Assembly: GCF_002812985.1 (NCBI RefSeq)
Contig: NZ_PGCP01000005.1
Coordinates: 241,188-305,187 of the forward strand
Direction of reading: 5' to 3'
DNA from: Aeromonas lusitana
GTDB lineage: Bacteria; Pseudomonadota; Gammaproteobacteria; Enterobacterales; Aeromonadaceae
Length of the DNA stretch: 64,000 nucleotides
Part shown: positions 1 to 8,217 of the stretch, piece after piece
Layout: every line of letters begins with the position of its first letter
How positions within the stretch are numbered: position 1 is the stretch's first letter
Notes under the pieces: generated by a model
What the model was told of the DNA's origin: nothing
Database searches by the model: none
What the model saw: only the letters and a program-made list of their open reading frames with translations
Program-made: the position numbers and the translations under genes

Positions 1-366
1 CAGCAGTTTGGCGACATGCACCGCGCCGCCATGAATGCGACCAGCCTGACCGAGGGGGATGTGGTGATTGCCGTGTCCAGCTCGGGTTCGACCAAGGATC
101 TGCTGCACACGGTGCAACTGGCCAAGGGACGGGGCGCCCATGTCATCGTGCTCAGCAACACCAGCCGCAGCCCGCTGGCGACCCTGGCCGATCAGCTGTT
201 GGTGGCGGCCAAACCGGAAGGGCCGCTCACCGCCGGCTCGTTTCACTCCAAGATCAGCGCCATGCTGCTCATCGAGCTGCTGGTGCAACGGCTGCTGGAA
301 AACCACCCGGAGCGAGAGACCGCCATCTCGGACAGCGCCAAGGCCACCCTGCCCTGGCTGATATGA
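1..366 (+). CDS. MurR/RpiR-family regulator, C-terminal SIS domain (5' truncated by window)
   Basis: The reading frame is open from base 1, so only the last 121 residues are seen. The visible part is a SIS (sugar isomerase) domain, with the Ser-rich phosphosugar-binding stretch AVSSSGSTKD followed by VIVLSNT. This is the effector-binding half of RpiR/HexR-type regulators, which normally carry an N-terminal helix-turn-helix, here outside the window. The ligand cannot be predicted. It lies outside the left repeat at 522-576, so I take it as core chromosome flanking the T3SS island. Confidence 0.8.
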   Translation, partial: QQFGDMHRAAMNATSLTEGDVVIAVSSSGSTKDLLHTVQLAKGRGAHVIVLSNTSRSPLATLADQLLVAAKPEGPLTAGSFHSKISAMLLIELLVQRLLENHPERETAISDSAKATLPWLI

Positions 367-521
367 TGCAGGCTGGCCGCTGGCATATGGCGAACCCATG
401 ACCCTGTGTGCGGCCCTGACTGCGTAGAGATATAAATGGGGAATACTGCGAGAGAATCAAAAAGGAGCAAGAAGGGAGAGCCCAGCAGCATCGAATCAGC
501 TGCCAGCGCAGGTTGGAAATT

Positions 522-576
522 GCAGACACGAAAAAGCCCAAACGACTTAGTCGTTTGGGCTATATGGATGGCGGAG
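522..576. repeat. Putative left attachment-site copy (tRNA-Ser 3' end plus terminator)
   Basis: This aligns without gaps to 29374-29428 with 45 of 55 identities by eye. It contains the last 8 nt of the tRNA-Ser gene (TGGCGGAG as read on the plus strand, 569-576) and the Rho-independent terminator that follows the tRNA on the minus strand. The intact tRNA is at the right end with its 3' end pointing into the T3SS, so this is where the displaced copy is expected after site-specific integration at the tRNA 3' end. Confidence 0.55.
531..565 (-). terminator. Rho-independent terminator within the left repeat
   Basis: The stem GCCCAAACGACT pairs with AGTCGTTTGGGC around a two-base loop and is followed on the minus strand by a T tract. 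It is the counterpart of the tRNA-Ser terminator at 29382-29413, with compensatory differences in the stem. This suggests it was once a functional terminator rather than a random match. Confidence 0.6.
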
Positions 577-665
577 TTAAAAGCCGCCATCTATGGGTTC
601 TATTTCCCCCAAGAGTTCTGTCATATCGGGGCCGAAGGACTGGCGAGCTTGCAGAGTGTTTCAGC

Positions 666-691
666 AGGCAGATGGCTAAGTCCATCTGCCT
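666..691. repeat. 10-bp perfect inverted repeat
   Basis: AGGCAGATGG and CCATCTGCCT are separated by 6 bp. It lies about 70 bp beyond the stop of the chaperone gene of the effector operon. On the minus strand no T tract follows, so a terminator role is uncertain. Confidence 0.4.
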
Positions 692-761
692 TTATGGATA
701 ATCACCAACATCTGAACAACGATGCTCGCCAAGGACCCGCACAACATCCGATAGATCTCAT

Positions 762-1160
762 TCAAACAAAGAAATTGCCTGTTTGAATCACTATGCTCTC
801 TTCCGGCTCTTGCAGCAGAGGCTGCAGTGCACCATATGCGCTATGGAGCAGATCACAAGCGGATTGACATGCCTCAGGGCTGGCTAATTCCTCTAAAGGC
901 AACCACAACAGCAGCCGACCGCTACTGTCAGCCGTCAGCCTGGTCGGCTGCAGCGCCGACATAGGGCTGTTGACCTGCAGTAGCAGCAGCATGACCCCCG
1001 AGAGTCCATTCGAGGGCAAGGGAGCCATCGGCAGCGCCAGCACATACTGATCTCCCATTCTCTCGAGCCACAACTCCGGTGATGACTCGAATCGGATGCA
1101 TCGGCTCTCACCGGCTGCGGGTAGGCTCTGCCCCAATCCTTTTAACCATTCAACCAGCAT
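762..1160 (-). CDS. spcU: SpcU-like T3SS chaperone of the ExoU-type effector
   Basis: A 132-aa acidic protein of the size of P. aeruginosa SpcU (137 aa), with the alternating strand/helix pattern of class I (CesT-type) effector chaperones. I start it at the ATG at 1160 (MLVEWLKG). A GGAG motif sits just upstream and overlaps the effector stop codon, which implies translational coupling; a longer in-frame start at 1226 would lie deep inside the effector gene. It is second in a two-gene operon with the patatin-type effector, the same order as exoU-spcU. The expected role is to bind the effector N-terminus in the cytoplasm and hand it to the AscN/AscQ sorting machinery. Assignment rests mainly on position and size. 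Confidence 0.78.
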   Translation of the reverse strand: MLVEWLKGLGQSLPAAGESRCIRFESSPELWLERMGDQYVLALPMAPLPSNGLSGVMLLLLQVNSPMSALQPTRLTADSSGRLLLWLPLEELASPEACQSACDLLHSAYGALQPLLQEPEESIVIQTGNFFV

Positions 1161-1162
1161 GC

Positions 1163-3166
1163 TTACTCCTTCATCATCCAGGCTTGAGCCTGGCTGACTG
1201 TGGTGGAAGAGCGAGGTTTGCTCCACGGTTTGTTGCGAGCACCGTAATTATCTGCCAGCTCTTTCAGCGCCACGTTCACCTCGGACGGCGTCTTCGCATT
1301 CACCAGGGCATGCTCTGTCTGGCGCAGCAATGCCACGTTACTGTCTGGTTGCCCCGGGCGGAACAGGGAGGGATAGATCACCTCATGAATGATATTGTGC
1401 GCCACCGTCATCACCTCACGGTGTCTCGCCTCGCCTTTGCTCTGTTCCAATATGGGGAATTGGCCAGCTGGACTAGCCGTATTGAGCAAGCGAGCCAGCG
1501 CTGTGTTATCCGCTTGGTTGAACTGGGCCACGAGCCAGTCTCGACGAGCCGGGGAATTGGCCAGTGAATCTAGTTGCTCGAGCGCATCGGATAATGAGTC
1601 AGACAGTGCCAACTGGGCAGATGGGTCCTGACTCAACACAGATGCCACTATGACAGAGAGCTGCTCCTGAGCCGTCTGTTGAAAGCGAACGGTTTCCTGT
1701 ATCTCAGCATTACTTTCCAGCGCAACGGCCGCAAAGTCCCGCTCCGGCAGGGCCAGCAGGGCTGACTCCAGATCGTTGAACTGATATTGCTGCCGATCGC
1801 TCGTCCTCCCCTCCAGATGCCCCGTCACCGCATCGGCCAACTTGTCTTGCAGATGCTGCTTGTCTGCATCACTCATGGTGAAATTCAGCGTGCCACTCAG
1901 GGTACCGGTGAAATCGCCACGTTCGGTTATGAGCGGCACTGTCACCATCTGATCGGAAAATGCGGCCAGTCCTTTGGTTTGCAGAGCCGATCGTGCTCCG
2001 ACCGGCGCACCCACCACCCAATCCGCAATGGCGCCTTTGCGAGAACCCCGCTCGACGGGCTCGTCACTGCCCCCCTCGAATTTCAGGATCAGATTGTCAT
2101 GCTCGGAGATCGGTGAGTGTCTGACAGCAGGATTGATCAACTCAGGGACCGGGACATTGAGCATGACACCGCCATCTTGCAATGACAGTTGTTCGCCTTT
2201 CATCAAGAAGGGTTGATGCTCTTCCTCAGGGCGACTAAATACCACTGGGAAAGAGCCGGAAATATGGGCGGCACGAGCAATTTCCATGTTCGGTGTCAGG
2301 CTGGCATTAAACAGGATCATTTGTGGGCGGCCATCGAACATGCCGGTTCCCGTGATGTTCAACTCCTTGATGGCCGGAATGTGGCGGTTGAGCAGTGCCA
2401 GATCACCGAAAGTCACTCCACCACCTTGCTGCAGACGTTGCCGGATGGCGGCAATCTCGGGTCTGGAGTTAAGCTCAGGGTGCGCACCAAGCTGGGCCAA
2501 TACGGAGCGGCTCGACTCCTGTTTAAGTGTCTTCTCGAGGGGGGCGGCTTCGGACTGCAGGCGGGGCAAGATGTTGCAAAGCAATTGCACGAAGCTACCC
2601 AACTTGCTGAGTTTTATCTTATCGAGCAGTCCGGCGATCGTCTTGCCATTTTCCCCACTCAGATGTTGAGCCAGCTTGATTTTTTTCACTGGGGAATCGA
2701 GCAAATCAATGAGATCCATCTTATCGGACAGGCTCTTGAATTTATCGGCATTCATCCCCGCCGCGAGCAAAGACGCCGTAATCGCCCCGGCAGAGGAGCC
2801 GGACAGAGTGCGGACCTCGGCTAACTTACCCTGCTGCTCCAACGCCTTGATAGCGCCCGGATAGGCCGCGCCCTTGGCCCCACCACCACTCAATACCAGG
2901 CTGGTGAGTGGTGGATGATTCAGCGTGACAGTAGCAGATCCGTCCTGATGACGGCTGATACTGACCTCGCGTGGTCCACGACTCTCGCAGATCGGCTCCC
3001 CCTTCGACGATTCGGTGAGAGGGGTCTGGCTGACGTGTGCCAGCGGCTGCACGGCCCCCGTTCCCAGAGCACTTGCCAAACTGGGCGCGTGCTCCTGTGG
3101 CTCATGGTGGAGTGGTTCGGACGCCTGCGTCGTGATGGACTGTCTGGCAACCTGCTGGATCTGCAT
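1163..3166 (-). CDS. exoU: ExoU-type patatin-like phospholipase A2, T3SS effector
   Basis: A 667-aa homologue of P. aeruginosa ExoU (687 aa). The patatin domain shows the oxyanion glycine motif GGGAKG (residues 94-99), the nucleophile motif GSSAG (123-127, catalytic Ser125) and the DGG motif (331-333, catalytic Asp331), at spacing close to ExoU Ser142/Asp344. The first about 60 residues are polar and Gln/Ser/His-rich, typical of a secretion and chaperone-binding region. The C-terminal part keeps the stretch RPGQPDSNVALLR, which I recall from the ExoU membrane-localisation domain. ExoU enters the host cell, is activated by ubiquitin and hydrolyses membrane phospholipids; that activity here is inferred. 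An ExsA-like promoter lies directly upstream (3199-3249). The gene follows ascL and is co-directional with it. Confidence 0.92.
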   Translation of the reverse strand: MQIQQVARQSITTQASEPLHHEPQEHAPSLASALGTGAVQPLAHVSQTPLTESSKGEPICESRGPREVSISRHQDGSATVTLNHPPLTSLVLSGGGAKGAAYPGAIKALEQQGKLAEVRTLSGSSAGAITASLLAAGMNADKFKSLSDKMDLIDLLDSPVKKIKLAQHLSGENGKTIAGLLDKIKLSKLGSFVQLLCNILPRLQSEAAPLEKTLKQESSRSVLAQLGAHPELNSRPEIAAIRQRLQQGGGVTFGDLALLNRHIPAIKELNITGTGMFDGRPQMILFNASLTPNMEIARAAHISGSFPVVFSRPEEEHQPFLMKGEQLSLQDGGVMLNVPVPELINPAVRHSPISEHDNLILKFEGGSDEPVERGSRKGAIADWVVGAPVGARSALQTKGLAAFSDQMVTVPLITERGDFTGTLSGTLNFTMSDADKQHLQDKLADAVTGHLEGRTSDRQQYQFNDLESALLALPERDFAAVALESNAEIQETVRFQQTAQEQLSVIVASVLSQDPSAQLALSDSLSDALEQLDSLANSPARRDWLVAQFNQADNTALARLLNTASPAGQFPILEQSKGEARHREVMTVAHNIIHEVIYPSLFRPGQPDSNVALLRQTEHALVNAKTPSEVNVALKELADNYGARNKPWSKPRSSTTVSQAQAWMMKE

Positions 3167-3198
3167 GGTACTTCTCCTGTGACTATGGAATTGAGTCC

Positions 3199-3249
3199 AT
3201 TCTAGGGAGAGTCGCCGTGGTCGTTTGACAACATCGGCCGCAATTTTAT
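3199..3249 (-). promoter_or_regulatory. ExsA-type promoter of the exoU-spcU operon
   Basis: Read on the minus strand: an A tract (AAAA, 3244-3247), a GGC matching the GnC position, then TTGTCA (3226-3231) as -35 and TGnnA element, a 21-bp spacer and TAGAAT (3199-3204). The 21-bp spacing and the A-rich/GnC/TGnnA order are hallmarks of ExsA-dependent promoters in P. aeruginosa. The effector is therefore expected to be co-induced with the secretion apparatus. Confidence 0.72.
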
Positions 3250-3267
3250 CGATGTGGCACTTTATTA

Positions 3268-3900
3268 TCAGGAATGGGTACCGGCTCGCTCGAGCGTCGC
3301 CGAGATGGCCCTCGACAGGGCCTCCAGCTGGCCATCCAGGCTGGCATCGATGATCCCCACCTCGGTTTCCAGGATGCAGCCGCCCTGATCGAGCCGGGCA
3401 TCGGCGGAGATCTCCAGATAGCCGATCTCGGGAAAGTCTTTATGCACCTTGGCTATCTGGTCGCGCACCGCCTGCACCTGCTCAGGCGCTACCCGCACCG
3501 TCACCTGCTTCTGATTGCTCACCAGAGAGAGCGCCTCGCGCACCACCTTGAGGGTGAGCGCCACCTGATCGTAATCATGCAAGATCTTGCGCACCGACTG
3601 CAGCACCACCTCGCTCATCTGCTGTTCGACCGTGCGGTAATACCCCTGGCACTGCAGCTGGGTCTGATGGATCAGCACGGCTTGCTCCCGCCGTGCCTGC
3701 TCCATGCCAGCTTGCCAACCGAGTTCCTTCTGTTGCTCGTACACTGTGCGGGCCTCCTGCACTATCTCGGCGGCCTGCACCCTGGCTGCATCAACCAGCG
3801 CCTGTGCACTCAGATAGGATTGGTAATCCTGGCTGCGCAGCAGGCGCTGACCGGGTACCAGTTGCAGATGTTCACTCTTTATTTCAACAAATGGCAGCAT
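3268..3900 (-). CDS. ascL: T3SS stator protein SctL
   Basis: A 210-aa YscL homologue. The N-terminal half is a long charged coiled coil (about residues 30-110, with EVYEQQKELGWQAG-like segments). The C-terminal half (about 115-205) is the F1 delta/FliH-like domain ending in an LDQGGCILETEVG-type motif. SctL forms spokes linking the SctQ pods to the SctN ATPase hub and holds the ATPase in check. It overlaps the ascK stop by 22 bp and is the last gene of the exsD-ascB to ascL transcription unit. No terminator is evident between it and the exoU promoter. Confidence 0.95.
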   Translation of the reverse strand: MLPFVEIKSEHLQLVPGQRLLRSQDYQSYLSAQALVDAARVQAAEIVQEARTVYEQQKELGWQAGMEQARREQAVLIHQTQLQCQGYYRTVEQQMSEVVLQSVRKILHDYDQVALTLKVVREALSLVSNQKQVTVRVAPEQVQAVRDQIAKVHKDFPEIGYLEISADARLDQGGCILETEVGIIDASLDGQLEALSRAISATLERAGTHS

Positions 3901-4505
3901 TGTGGTGTTACCTGTTTCGCTATTTTGAGACAGAGCACCCTGGCAAGCGGCAACTGCTCGGTGGCGAGATGCCAGGGTGTCACGGCCAACGCGGGTGACA
4001 GGCGCAAGGCGAGCCGCCGCGCCCAGCAGAGATCAGCCTCTCCCGTCGCCGCCAGCCAGAACTGCAGTCCGGCCTGCTCCAGATAGGCGCCGTCCGGCTG
4101 CGCCGGCAATGAGCGCTGCCAGCCAGCGGGCCAGAGGCCGATCAACAGGTCTAGCTGGGACAGCAGGGTCCTGTGACCCTCTTCGCCCAGCAGGCTGATA
4201 AGATGGCGCAGCATGGGTGCCTGCAAACAGTGACGGATGGCTTCGCCGTGCAGCACGGCACCCAAGCGGCGCAGCAGCAGGATAAGTTCAGCCTGGGGAA
4301 AGAGCGCCAGCCCGCCGAGTGGCACAGGTAGATCGTATTCGATCCCCAATGCCAGCTCATTGAGCAAGGCGCCATTGAGCGCCGGGAGTGTTCGCCACTC
4401 CGGCAAGGCTTCCCGCAACCCGCACCAAGTCTTCGGAAAGTGTCCCTCGTCGAGGTAGCTTGCCGGACAGAAGCGCAATTGGTAGGGCGTCAGACCGGCC
4501 GCCAT
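3879..4505 (-). CDS. ascK: T3SS accessory/sorting-platform protein SctK
   Basis: A 208-aa YscK homologue. It starts at the ATG at 4505 ([15 protein letters not shown]), which shares its A with the ascJ stop. YscK-like features are the N-terminal LRFCPASYL, the internal LLRRLGAVLHGEAIR and the C-terminal LALRLSPAL region. SctK is a cytosolic pod protein linking SctD to SctQ in the sorting platform. An upstream in-frame start inside ascJ was discounted because the YscK alignment begins here. Confidence 0.92.
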   Translation of the reverse strand: MAAGLTPYQLRFCPASYLDEGHFPKTWCGLREALPEWRTLPALNGALLNELALGIEYDLPVPLGGLALFPQAELILLLRRLGAVLHGEAIRHCLQAPMLRHLISLLGEEGHRTLLSQLDLLIGLWPAGWQRSLPAQPDGAYLEQAGLQFWLAATGEADLCWARRLALRLSPALAVTPWHLATEQLPLARVLCLKIAKQVTPQCCHLLK

Positions 4506-5242
4506 CAGCGACTCCGACGCCGATGCCACAGGTACTGAGCCAGGTTGGTGGTCACTACCAGTGTCAACAACAGGGCGATCAAGCCAGCCAGGCGCCACTT
4601 CGAGGCTTCGCTCACCTCAATGGAAAAGAGGCTGGTATTGCGTGCCAGCAAGGGCATCTGGCGGATATCAGCTGAGGGGACCAGCACCACGCTGATCCTG
4701 TCGTAAGCCAGCCCCTCGATACTGTTGTTGACCAACTGCTTGATCTGCGGAATATAGGTGTCCAACTGGATGTCGGCGGCATGTTTGATGAAGACGGAGG
4801 CCGAGGCGGGAGACGGCTTTTTGCTGATCCCTTCATTGCCCTCCGGCAATACCACATGCACCCTGGCCACCAGCACCCCGTCTATTTCGGAGAGGGTATG
4901 GGAGATCTCCTGTGCCTTGGCGTAATTGAGGCGAGCCCGCTCCTCGGTCGGCGAGGAGATAAGGCCATCCTTGGGAAACACATCCTGCAGCGTGGAAAAG
5001 CTCTCCCGCGGGTAGCCCTTGCGCTTGAGGGTCTCGATGGCTTGCGCCACGTCGGACTCCTCCACCAGCAGCTTGATTTTGCCGTCCTTGTCTGGCTGCT
5101 TGTCCGAGGAGATCCCCTCGGTACGCAGCAACGCCAGCATCTCGTTTCCTTCCTTCTGGCTGACCCCGGTATAGAGCTCTACTTTGCAACCACTGAGCAG
5201 CAGGGCACTGAAAAGCACCCCCTTCAGCATCGTTCTCTTCAC
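4505..5242 (-). CDS. ascJ: T3SS inner-ring lipoprotein SctJ
   Basis: A 245-aa YscJ/PrgK/FliF-type lipoprotein. The signal peptide ends in LLSGC, so lipidation is expected on Cys19. Two periplasmic ring-building domains follow, and a C-terminal membrane segment (about residues 215-238, [16 protein letters not shown]) precedes the RRRSR tail. With AscD it forms the inner-membrane ring of the basal body. The gene sits 6 bp after ascI. Confidence 0.96.
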   Translation of the reverse strand: MKRTMLKGVLFSALLLSGCKVELYTGVSQKEGNEMLALLRTEGISSDKQPDKDGKIKLLVEESDVAQAIETLKRKGYPRESFSTLQDVFPKDGLISSPTEERARLNYAKAQEISHTLSEIDGVLVARVHVVLPEGNEGISKKPSPASASVFIKHAADIQLDTYIPQIKQLVNNSIEGLAYDRISVVLVPSADIRQMPLLARNTSLFSIEVSEASKWRLAGLIALLLTLVVTTNLAQYLWHRRRSR

Positions 5243-5248
5243 ACTACC

Positions 5249-5587
5249 TCACTGAGTCTTCAACAGGGTTTCTACGTTCTGGCTCATCTTGCCAACGGTC
5301 TTGGCGATCAGCTCTTCCTGCATGGTGATGCGCATCAGCGACCACTGCATCTGCATCAAGCTATTGGGATCGTCTCCCGGCGTAGAGAGCTCAGCCTTCA
5401 GGCTCTCCTTGGCTTCGGTGAACTGCTGCTTGATCTCCCCCAATTCCCCCAACAGAGAGCCGCCAATGCCTTGGGATGAGGGTCCCATCGCCTGCTCGAA
5501 ACTGGCGACATGGGAAGTGGACACCTCGGTTGCCTTCAATTCATCCAGGCTGGTCACCAGAGCCTGCGTCGTTTGTGAAATCTCCAT
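5249..5587 (-). CDS. ascI: T3SS inner rod protein SctI
   Basis: A 112-aa YscI homologue, mostly helical, with the C-terminal amphipathic helix region (QWSLMRITMQEELIAKTVGKM) typical of inner-rod subunits. I start at the ATG at 5587, which overlaps the ascH stop in a TGATG arrangement; the adjacent in-frame GTG at 5590 is an alternative. SctI forms the rod adapter between the export gate and the needle and affects substrate switching. Confidence 0.93.
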   Translation of the reverse strand: MEISQTTQALVTSLDELKATEVSTSHVASFEQAMGPSSQGIGGSLLGELGEIKQQFTEAKESLKAELSTPGDDPNSLMQMQWSLMRITMQEELIAKTVGKMSQNVETLLKTQ

Positions 5588-6141
5588 CACCCCTCCAGAT
5601 CCAGTTTGTGCGAGTTGCGCATCAAATTGTTCACCATGCCGTTGAGCGGGATCAGGGTCATCAGCTCGCGGCGGGCCAGTTCGTCGAGATATTCAAACTC
5701 GGCGGGCACAATTCCCTGCTCACCCTTGATCGCCGCCATCACGTTCAGCAAGACCTTCTCCCGCCGCGCAGCCAACGGGTCAAACTCCCGCATCAGAGCA
5801 CGCAGTTCGGGCTGGTCAATGACGGCCACGACAGGTGGTCGACGCTCACCAAAGTGCTCTATCAACTTGTCGAGCACCGGCTGGGACAGCCGCTTGCCTA
5901 TCCCCTGTACCGACTCATCTCCCCGTTGATAGATCTGCCACAGCAGATCCCGCTGGGCGGCAGGAGGGGCACTATCCAGCAATCCCTCAAGCGGCTCCCC
6001 CTGTTGCCAGCGGGTAAACAGGTTCGGTCCCTCCGGTTTGCCCAGCAGGCGCTCAAACTGGCGCTGCGCCCCCTGCTCGGGGACCGGTGCGGGACGCTCG
6101 ACGGCCCGCGGAGCGGCGGCCTCACCGCCATCTACCCTCAT
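5587..6141 (-). CDS. ascH: T3SS early secreted protein AscH (YopR/SctH)
   Basis: A 184-aa homologue of YscH/YopR (165 aa), an early secreted substrate that influences needle assembly. The N-terminus is Pro/Ala/Glu-rich, followed by a helical core from about residue 30 (FERLLGKPEG). It overlaps the ascG stop by 4 bp (ATGA) and lies in the usual G-H-I order. Confidence 0.9.
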   Translation of the reverse strand: MRVDGGEAAAPRAVERPAPVPEQGAQRQFERLLGKPEGPNLFTRWQQGEPLEGLLDSAPPAAQRDLLWQIYQRGDESVQGIGKRLSQPVLDKLIEHFGERRPPVVAVIDQPELRALMREFDPLAARREKVLLNVMAAIKGEQGIVPAEFEYLDELARRELMTLIPLNGMVNNLMRNSHKLDLEG

Positions 6142-6488
6142 GACGCCATCTGCTCGCGCAGACCCGTCGCGAACAGCCGCAGGGCTGGCTGCTCACTTTC
6201 CTCCAGCCTGGCCAACCGCAATGCCAGCTCGTCATGTTTGTCGAGCCGCCATTCGCACAGCGCGAGCCAGGGCTCCACATCCGGCGTGCCCAGCTCCTCT
6301 CCCAGCCGCAACGCCTCCTGATAATCTCCCTGGTTCATCAGGGACGAGAGGCGGATCAGGGTCACACATTCCCCCATGCCGGGCTCGCCAGCCAGCCAGT
6401 CGGCGATGGTGGCCGCCTCCCGGTGACAGTGATGCCCTGTGCCTGCCAGCGCGAGCTCGGCCAGCCATCGTTTGAGTTGAATGTTCAT
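6138..6488 (-). CDS. ascG: T3SS needle chaperone SctG
   Basis: A 116-aa TPR-like protein starting at the ATG at 6488 (MNIQLKRWL); the adjacent ATG at 6491 would add one Met. AscG pairs with AscE to sequester the AscF needle subunit in the cytoplasm, and its C-terminal TPR-like helices contact the AscF C-terminal helix. It starts within a few bases of the ascF stop, consistent with translational coupling and stoichiometric expression. Confidence 0.93.
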   Translation of the reverse strand: MNIQLKRWLAELALAGTGHHCHREAATIADWLAGEPGMGECVTLIRLSSLMNQGDYQEALRLGEELGTPDVEPWLALCEWRLDKHDELALRLARLEESEQPALRLFATGLREQMAS

Positions 6489-6490
6489 CA

Positions 6491-6748
6491 TCAGATCTTC
6501 TGCAAGATGCCCTGCATCAGGTCTTTCATGGCGCGGGTCACGGTGGAGTTGATGTTGTAGATGACCGACCACTTGTTGATCTTGTGCTGCAGCTCCGCCA
6601 GCAGGGCCGGGTTGTCCGGGTTGGTTTTCATCGCCTCGATGGCCTTGTTGACCTCCGCATTGGCGGTATTGGCCTGTCCGGAGAGATTCGACGCAACCTG
6701 ATCGAGGGTATTGGTGTTCTTGTCCGTGTAGGTAAAGTAATCAGCCAT
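6491..6748 (-). CDS. ascF: T3SS needle subunit SctF
   Basis: An 85-aa needle protein with the two-helix hairpin and NPDNPALLAELQ turn of the YscF/PscF family, ending in the conserved hydrophobic helix (MKDLMQGILQKI). It polymerises into the extracellular needle. The gene overlaps ascE by 8 bp and is flanked by both of its chaperone genes. Confidence 0.97.
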   Translation of the reverse strand: MADYFTYTDKNTNTLDQVASNLSGQANTANAEVNKAIEAMKTNPDNPALLAELQHKINKWSVIYNINSTVTRAMKDLMQGILQKI

Positions 6749-6953
6749 GGTTGTACTCCTTTATCTTGCCAATGATCTTGAGCCCCGCCGCGATGGCATC
6801 GGCCTCTCGTTCCCACTGCCGATACTGCAGTTGGGTACCTCCGCGCAGCAGTTGCCGCTTCACTTCCCCCTGTGCCTGGATGAGACTGTCGTGCAGCTCG
6901 CGGGCGAACTCGGGATCAGCGCCGGACAGTCGCGTTTCCAAATTGGTCATCAT
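6741..6953 (-). CDS. ascE: T3SS needle co-chaperone SctE-type AscE
   Basis: A 70-aa all-helical protein matching the AscE/YscE/PscE family, which forms a coiled-coil hairpin. It binds AscG and, with it, holds AscF monomeric. Two consecutive ATG codons at 6953 and 6950 are equally possible starts. It overlaps the 3' end of ascD by 38 bp. Confidence 0.93.
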   Translation of the reverse strand: MMTNLETRLSGADPEFARELHDSLIQAQGEVKRQLLRGGTQLQYRQWEREADAIAAGLKIIGKIKEYNHG

Positions 6954-8217
6954 GCCTCTCGGCTCCTGTTAACTTGACTATGTATTGCTGCTTGCCCTTG
7001 CGGACCACCACCGCATCGGGGCGAATGGCCAGTACCCGCACCCCACCCGTGGTCGCGCCCCCCACCGGATAGCGTTGGTTGTCCTTCAGGATCACGTAAG
7101 GCACTCGGCCGAGGGACACGCTGCGCACGTCGAACTCCAGCTCATCCTGGCGCGGGGTTCGCTCCTGATTGACCAGCTCCAGCACGGGATGAGAACCAAA
7201 CTCACGACGAAATTGCTGCTGAGCCTGCTGGAACTTGCCGAGTCGGGGGCCGTCGAGCGCACCGGAAACCTCGATGCGATCCCCCGTCTCCCGCACGCGC
7301 AAGAGCCCGGCCAAGCCCTGCTCCTGCAGCAGGGTATCCAGCCGCTTACGATAGGCGCCGGCGACCTGCACCTGGTTCTCTATGCCCAGCACCCCGGGCA
7401 CCTCCTGTCTGAGGAGAGACTCCAGCTTGCCCCACTTCGGATCCTGCACATCGATCTCGCCACTTAGCCGCAGCCAGCCTGGCTCCTTGCCGTTGCGGAT
7501 CTGGAGCTGCTCGTAGCCGAGCTTCTGCAGGATGAAGCCGGCCCCCTGACGCAGATCCTCCATGGAGCGGATATCCAGCCGGTAATTGAAGCCGTTGCCG
7601 TCGAGGTATTGTTGCAGGGCTAGACGGGTGCCGTTCTCGTCCACATAGCCCGACAACTGCCACATCCCTTGCTCGCCACCACCGAGCACCACCTGCTGAT
7701 AAGCCGGGGTGATGAGGAAGCGCCGCAACGCCTGCTCTTTGCGGGCGGCATCATTCTCACCGTTGCCCTGCCACCAGCCGTGGCCCAGCAACGCGATCAG
7801 GGCAACCACCAGGGTCAGGCAGAGCCCTCCCACCCACAGCTCGGCACGACCAGCACGCCGGGGTGGGCGCGGCGGCGCGACCATGGCAACCGACGGTTCC
7901 CACTGCTCGGGGAGCGAGAGACTGTCGTCACAGAAACTCCAGAGCAGGGGACCGGCCTCCTGCCGAGTGGCGGCCTTGAGCAGGGTACCCGCGGCCAGGA
8001 CGATACCGTCCTGAGTCGGGGTGATCCCCTCGGCCCACTCCTGCAACGCTATGCCCTCGACCGTGACCATCAACACTAGGTGAACCGGTGCCACGCCCTC
8101 ATCCACTAGCACCAGATCGGCCTGGAGAGGATCGGATCCCATCACCAGACGTCCCTCCGGCATCGGCACTTCAGCCCCGCGGTTCAATCCGCGATACAGG
8201 CGACACTTCCAGCTCAT
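6916..8217 (-). CDS. ascD: T3SS inner-membrane ring protein SctD
   Basis: A 433-aa YscD homologue starting at the ATG at 8217 ([11 protein letters not shown]), which overlaps the ascC stop as ATGA. The N-terminal FHA-like cytoplasmic domain (about 1-105) is followed by an RR-rich segment, a single membrane helix (about 125-147, [20 protein letters not shown]) and periplasmic BON/ring domains. It joins AscJ to the secretin AscC, and its cytoplasmic domain anchors AscK. Confidence 0.95.
   Translation of the reverse strand: MSWKCRLYRGLNRGAEVPMPEGRLVMGSDPLQADLVLVDEGVAPVHLVLMVTVEGIALQEWAEGITPTQDGIVLAAGTLLKAATRQEAGPLLWSFCDDSLSLPEQWEPSVAMVAPPRPPRRAGRAELWVGGLCLTLVVALIALLGHGWWQGNGENDAARKEQALRRFLITPAYQQVVLGGGEQGMWQLSGYVDENGTRLALQQYLDGNGFNYRLDIRSMEDLRQGAGFILQKLGYEQLQIRNGKEPGWLRLSGEIDVQDPKWGKLESLLRQEVPGVLGIENQVQVAGAYRKRLDTLLQEQGLAGLLRVRETGDRIEVSGALDGPRLGKFQQAQQQFRREFGSHPVLELVNQERTPRQDELEFDVRSVSLGRVPYVILKDNQRYPVGGATTGGVRVLAIRPDAVVVRKGKQQYIVKLTGAERHDDQFGNATVRR

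Larger units (their letters stand above)
367..761. other. Intergenic junction region, no gene recognised
   Basis: This 395-bp stretch separates the RpiR-type gene from the T3SS effector operon. It holds the 55-bp tRNA-Ser-like repeat at 522-576 and a 10-bp perfect inverted repeat at 666-691. Short open frames here show no recognisable protein. It is best read as the left junction of the island. Confidence 0.6.

Noticed and set aside
436..786. Open frame crossing the left repeat
   Set aside because: It spans the tRNA-like repeat and two hairpins and overlaps the 3' end of the chaperone gene; the protein has no family features.
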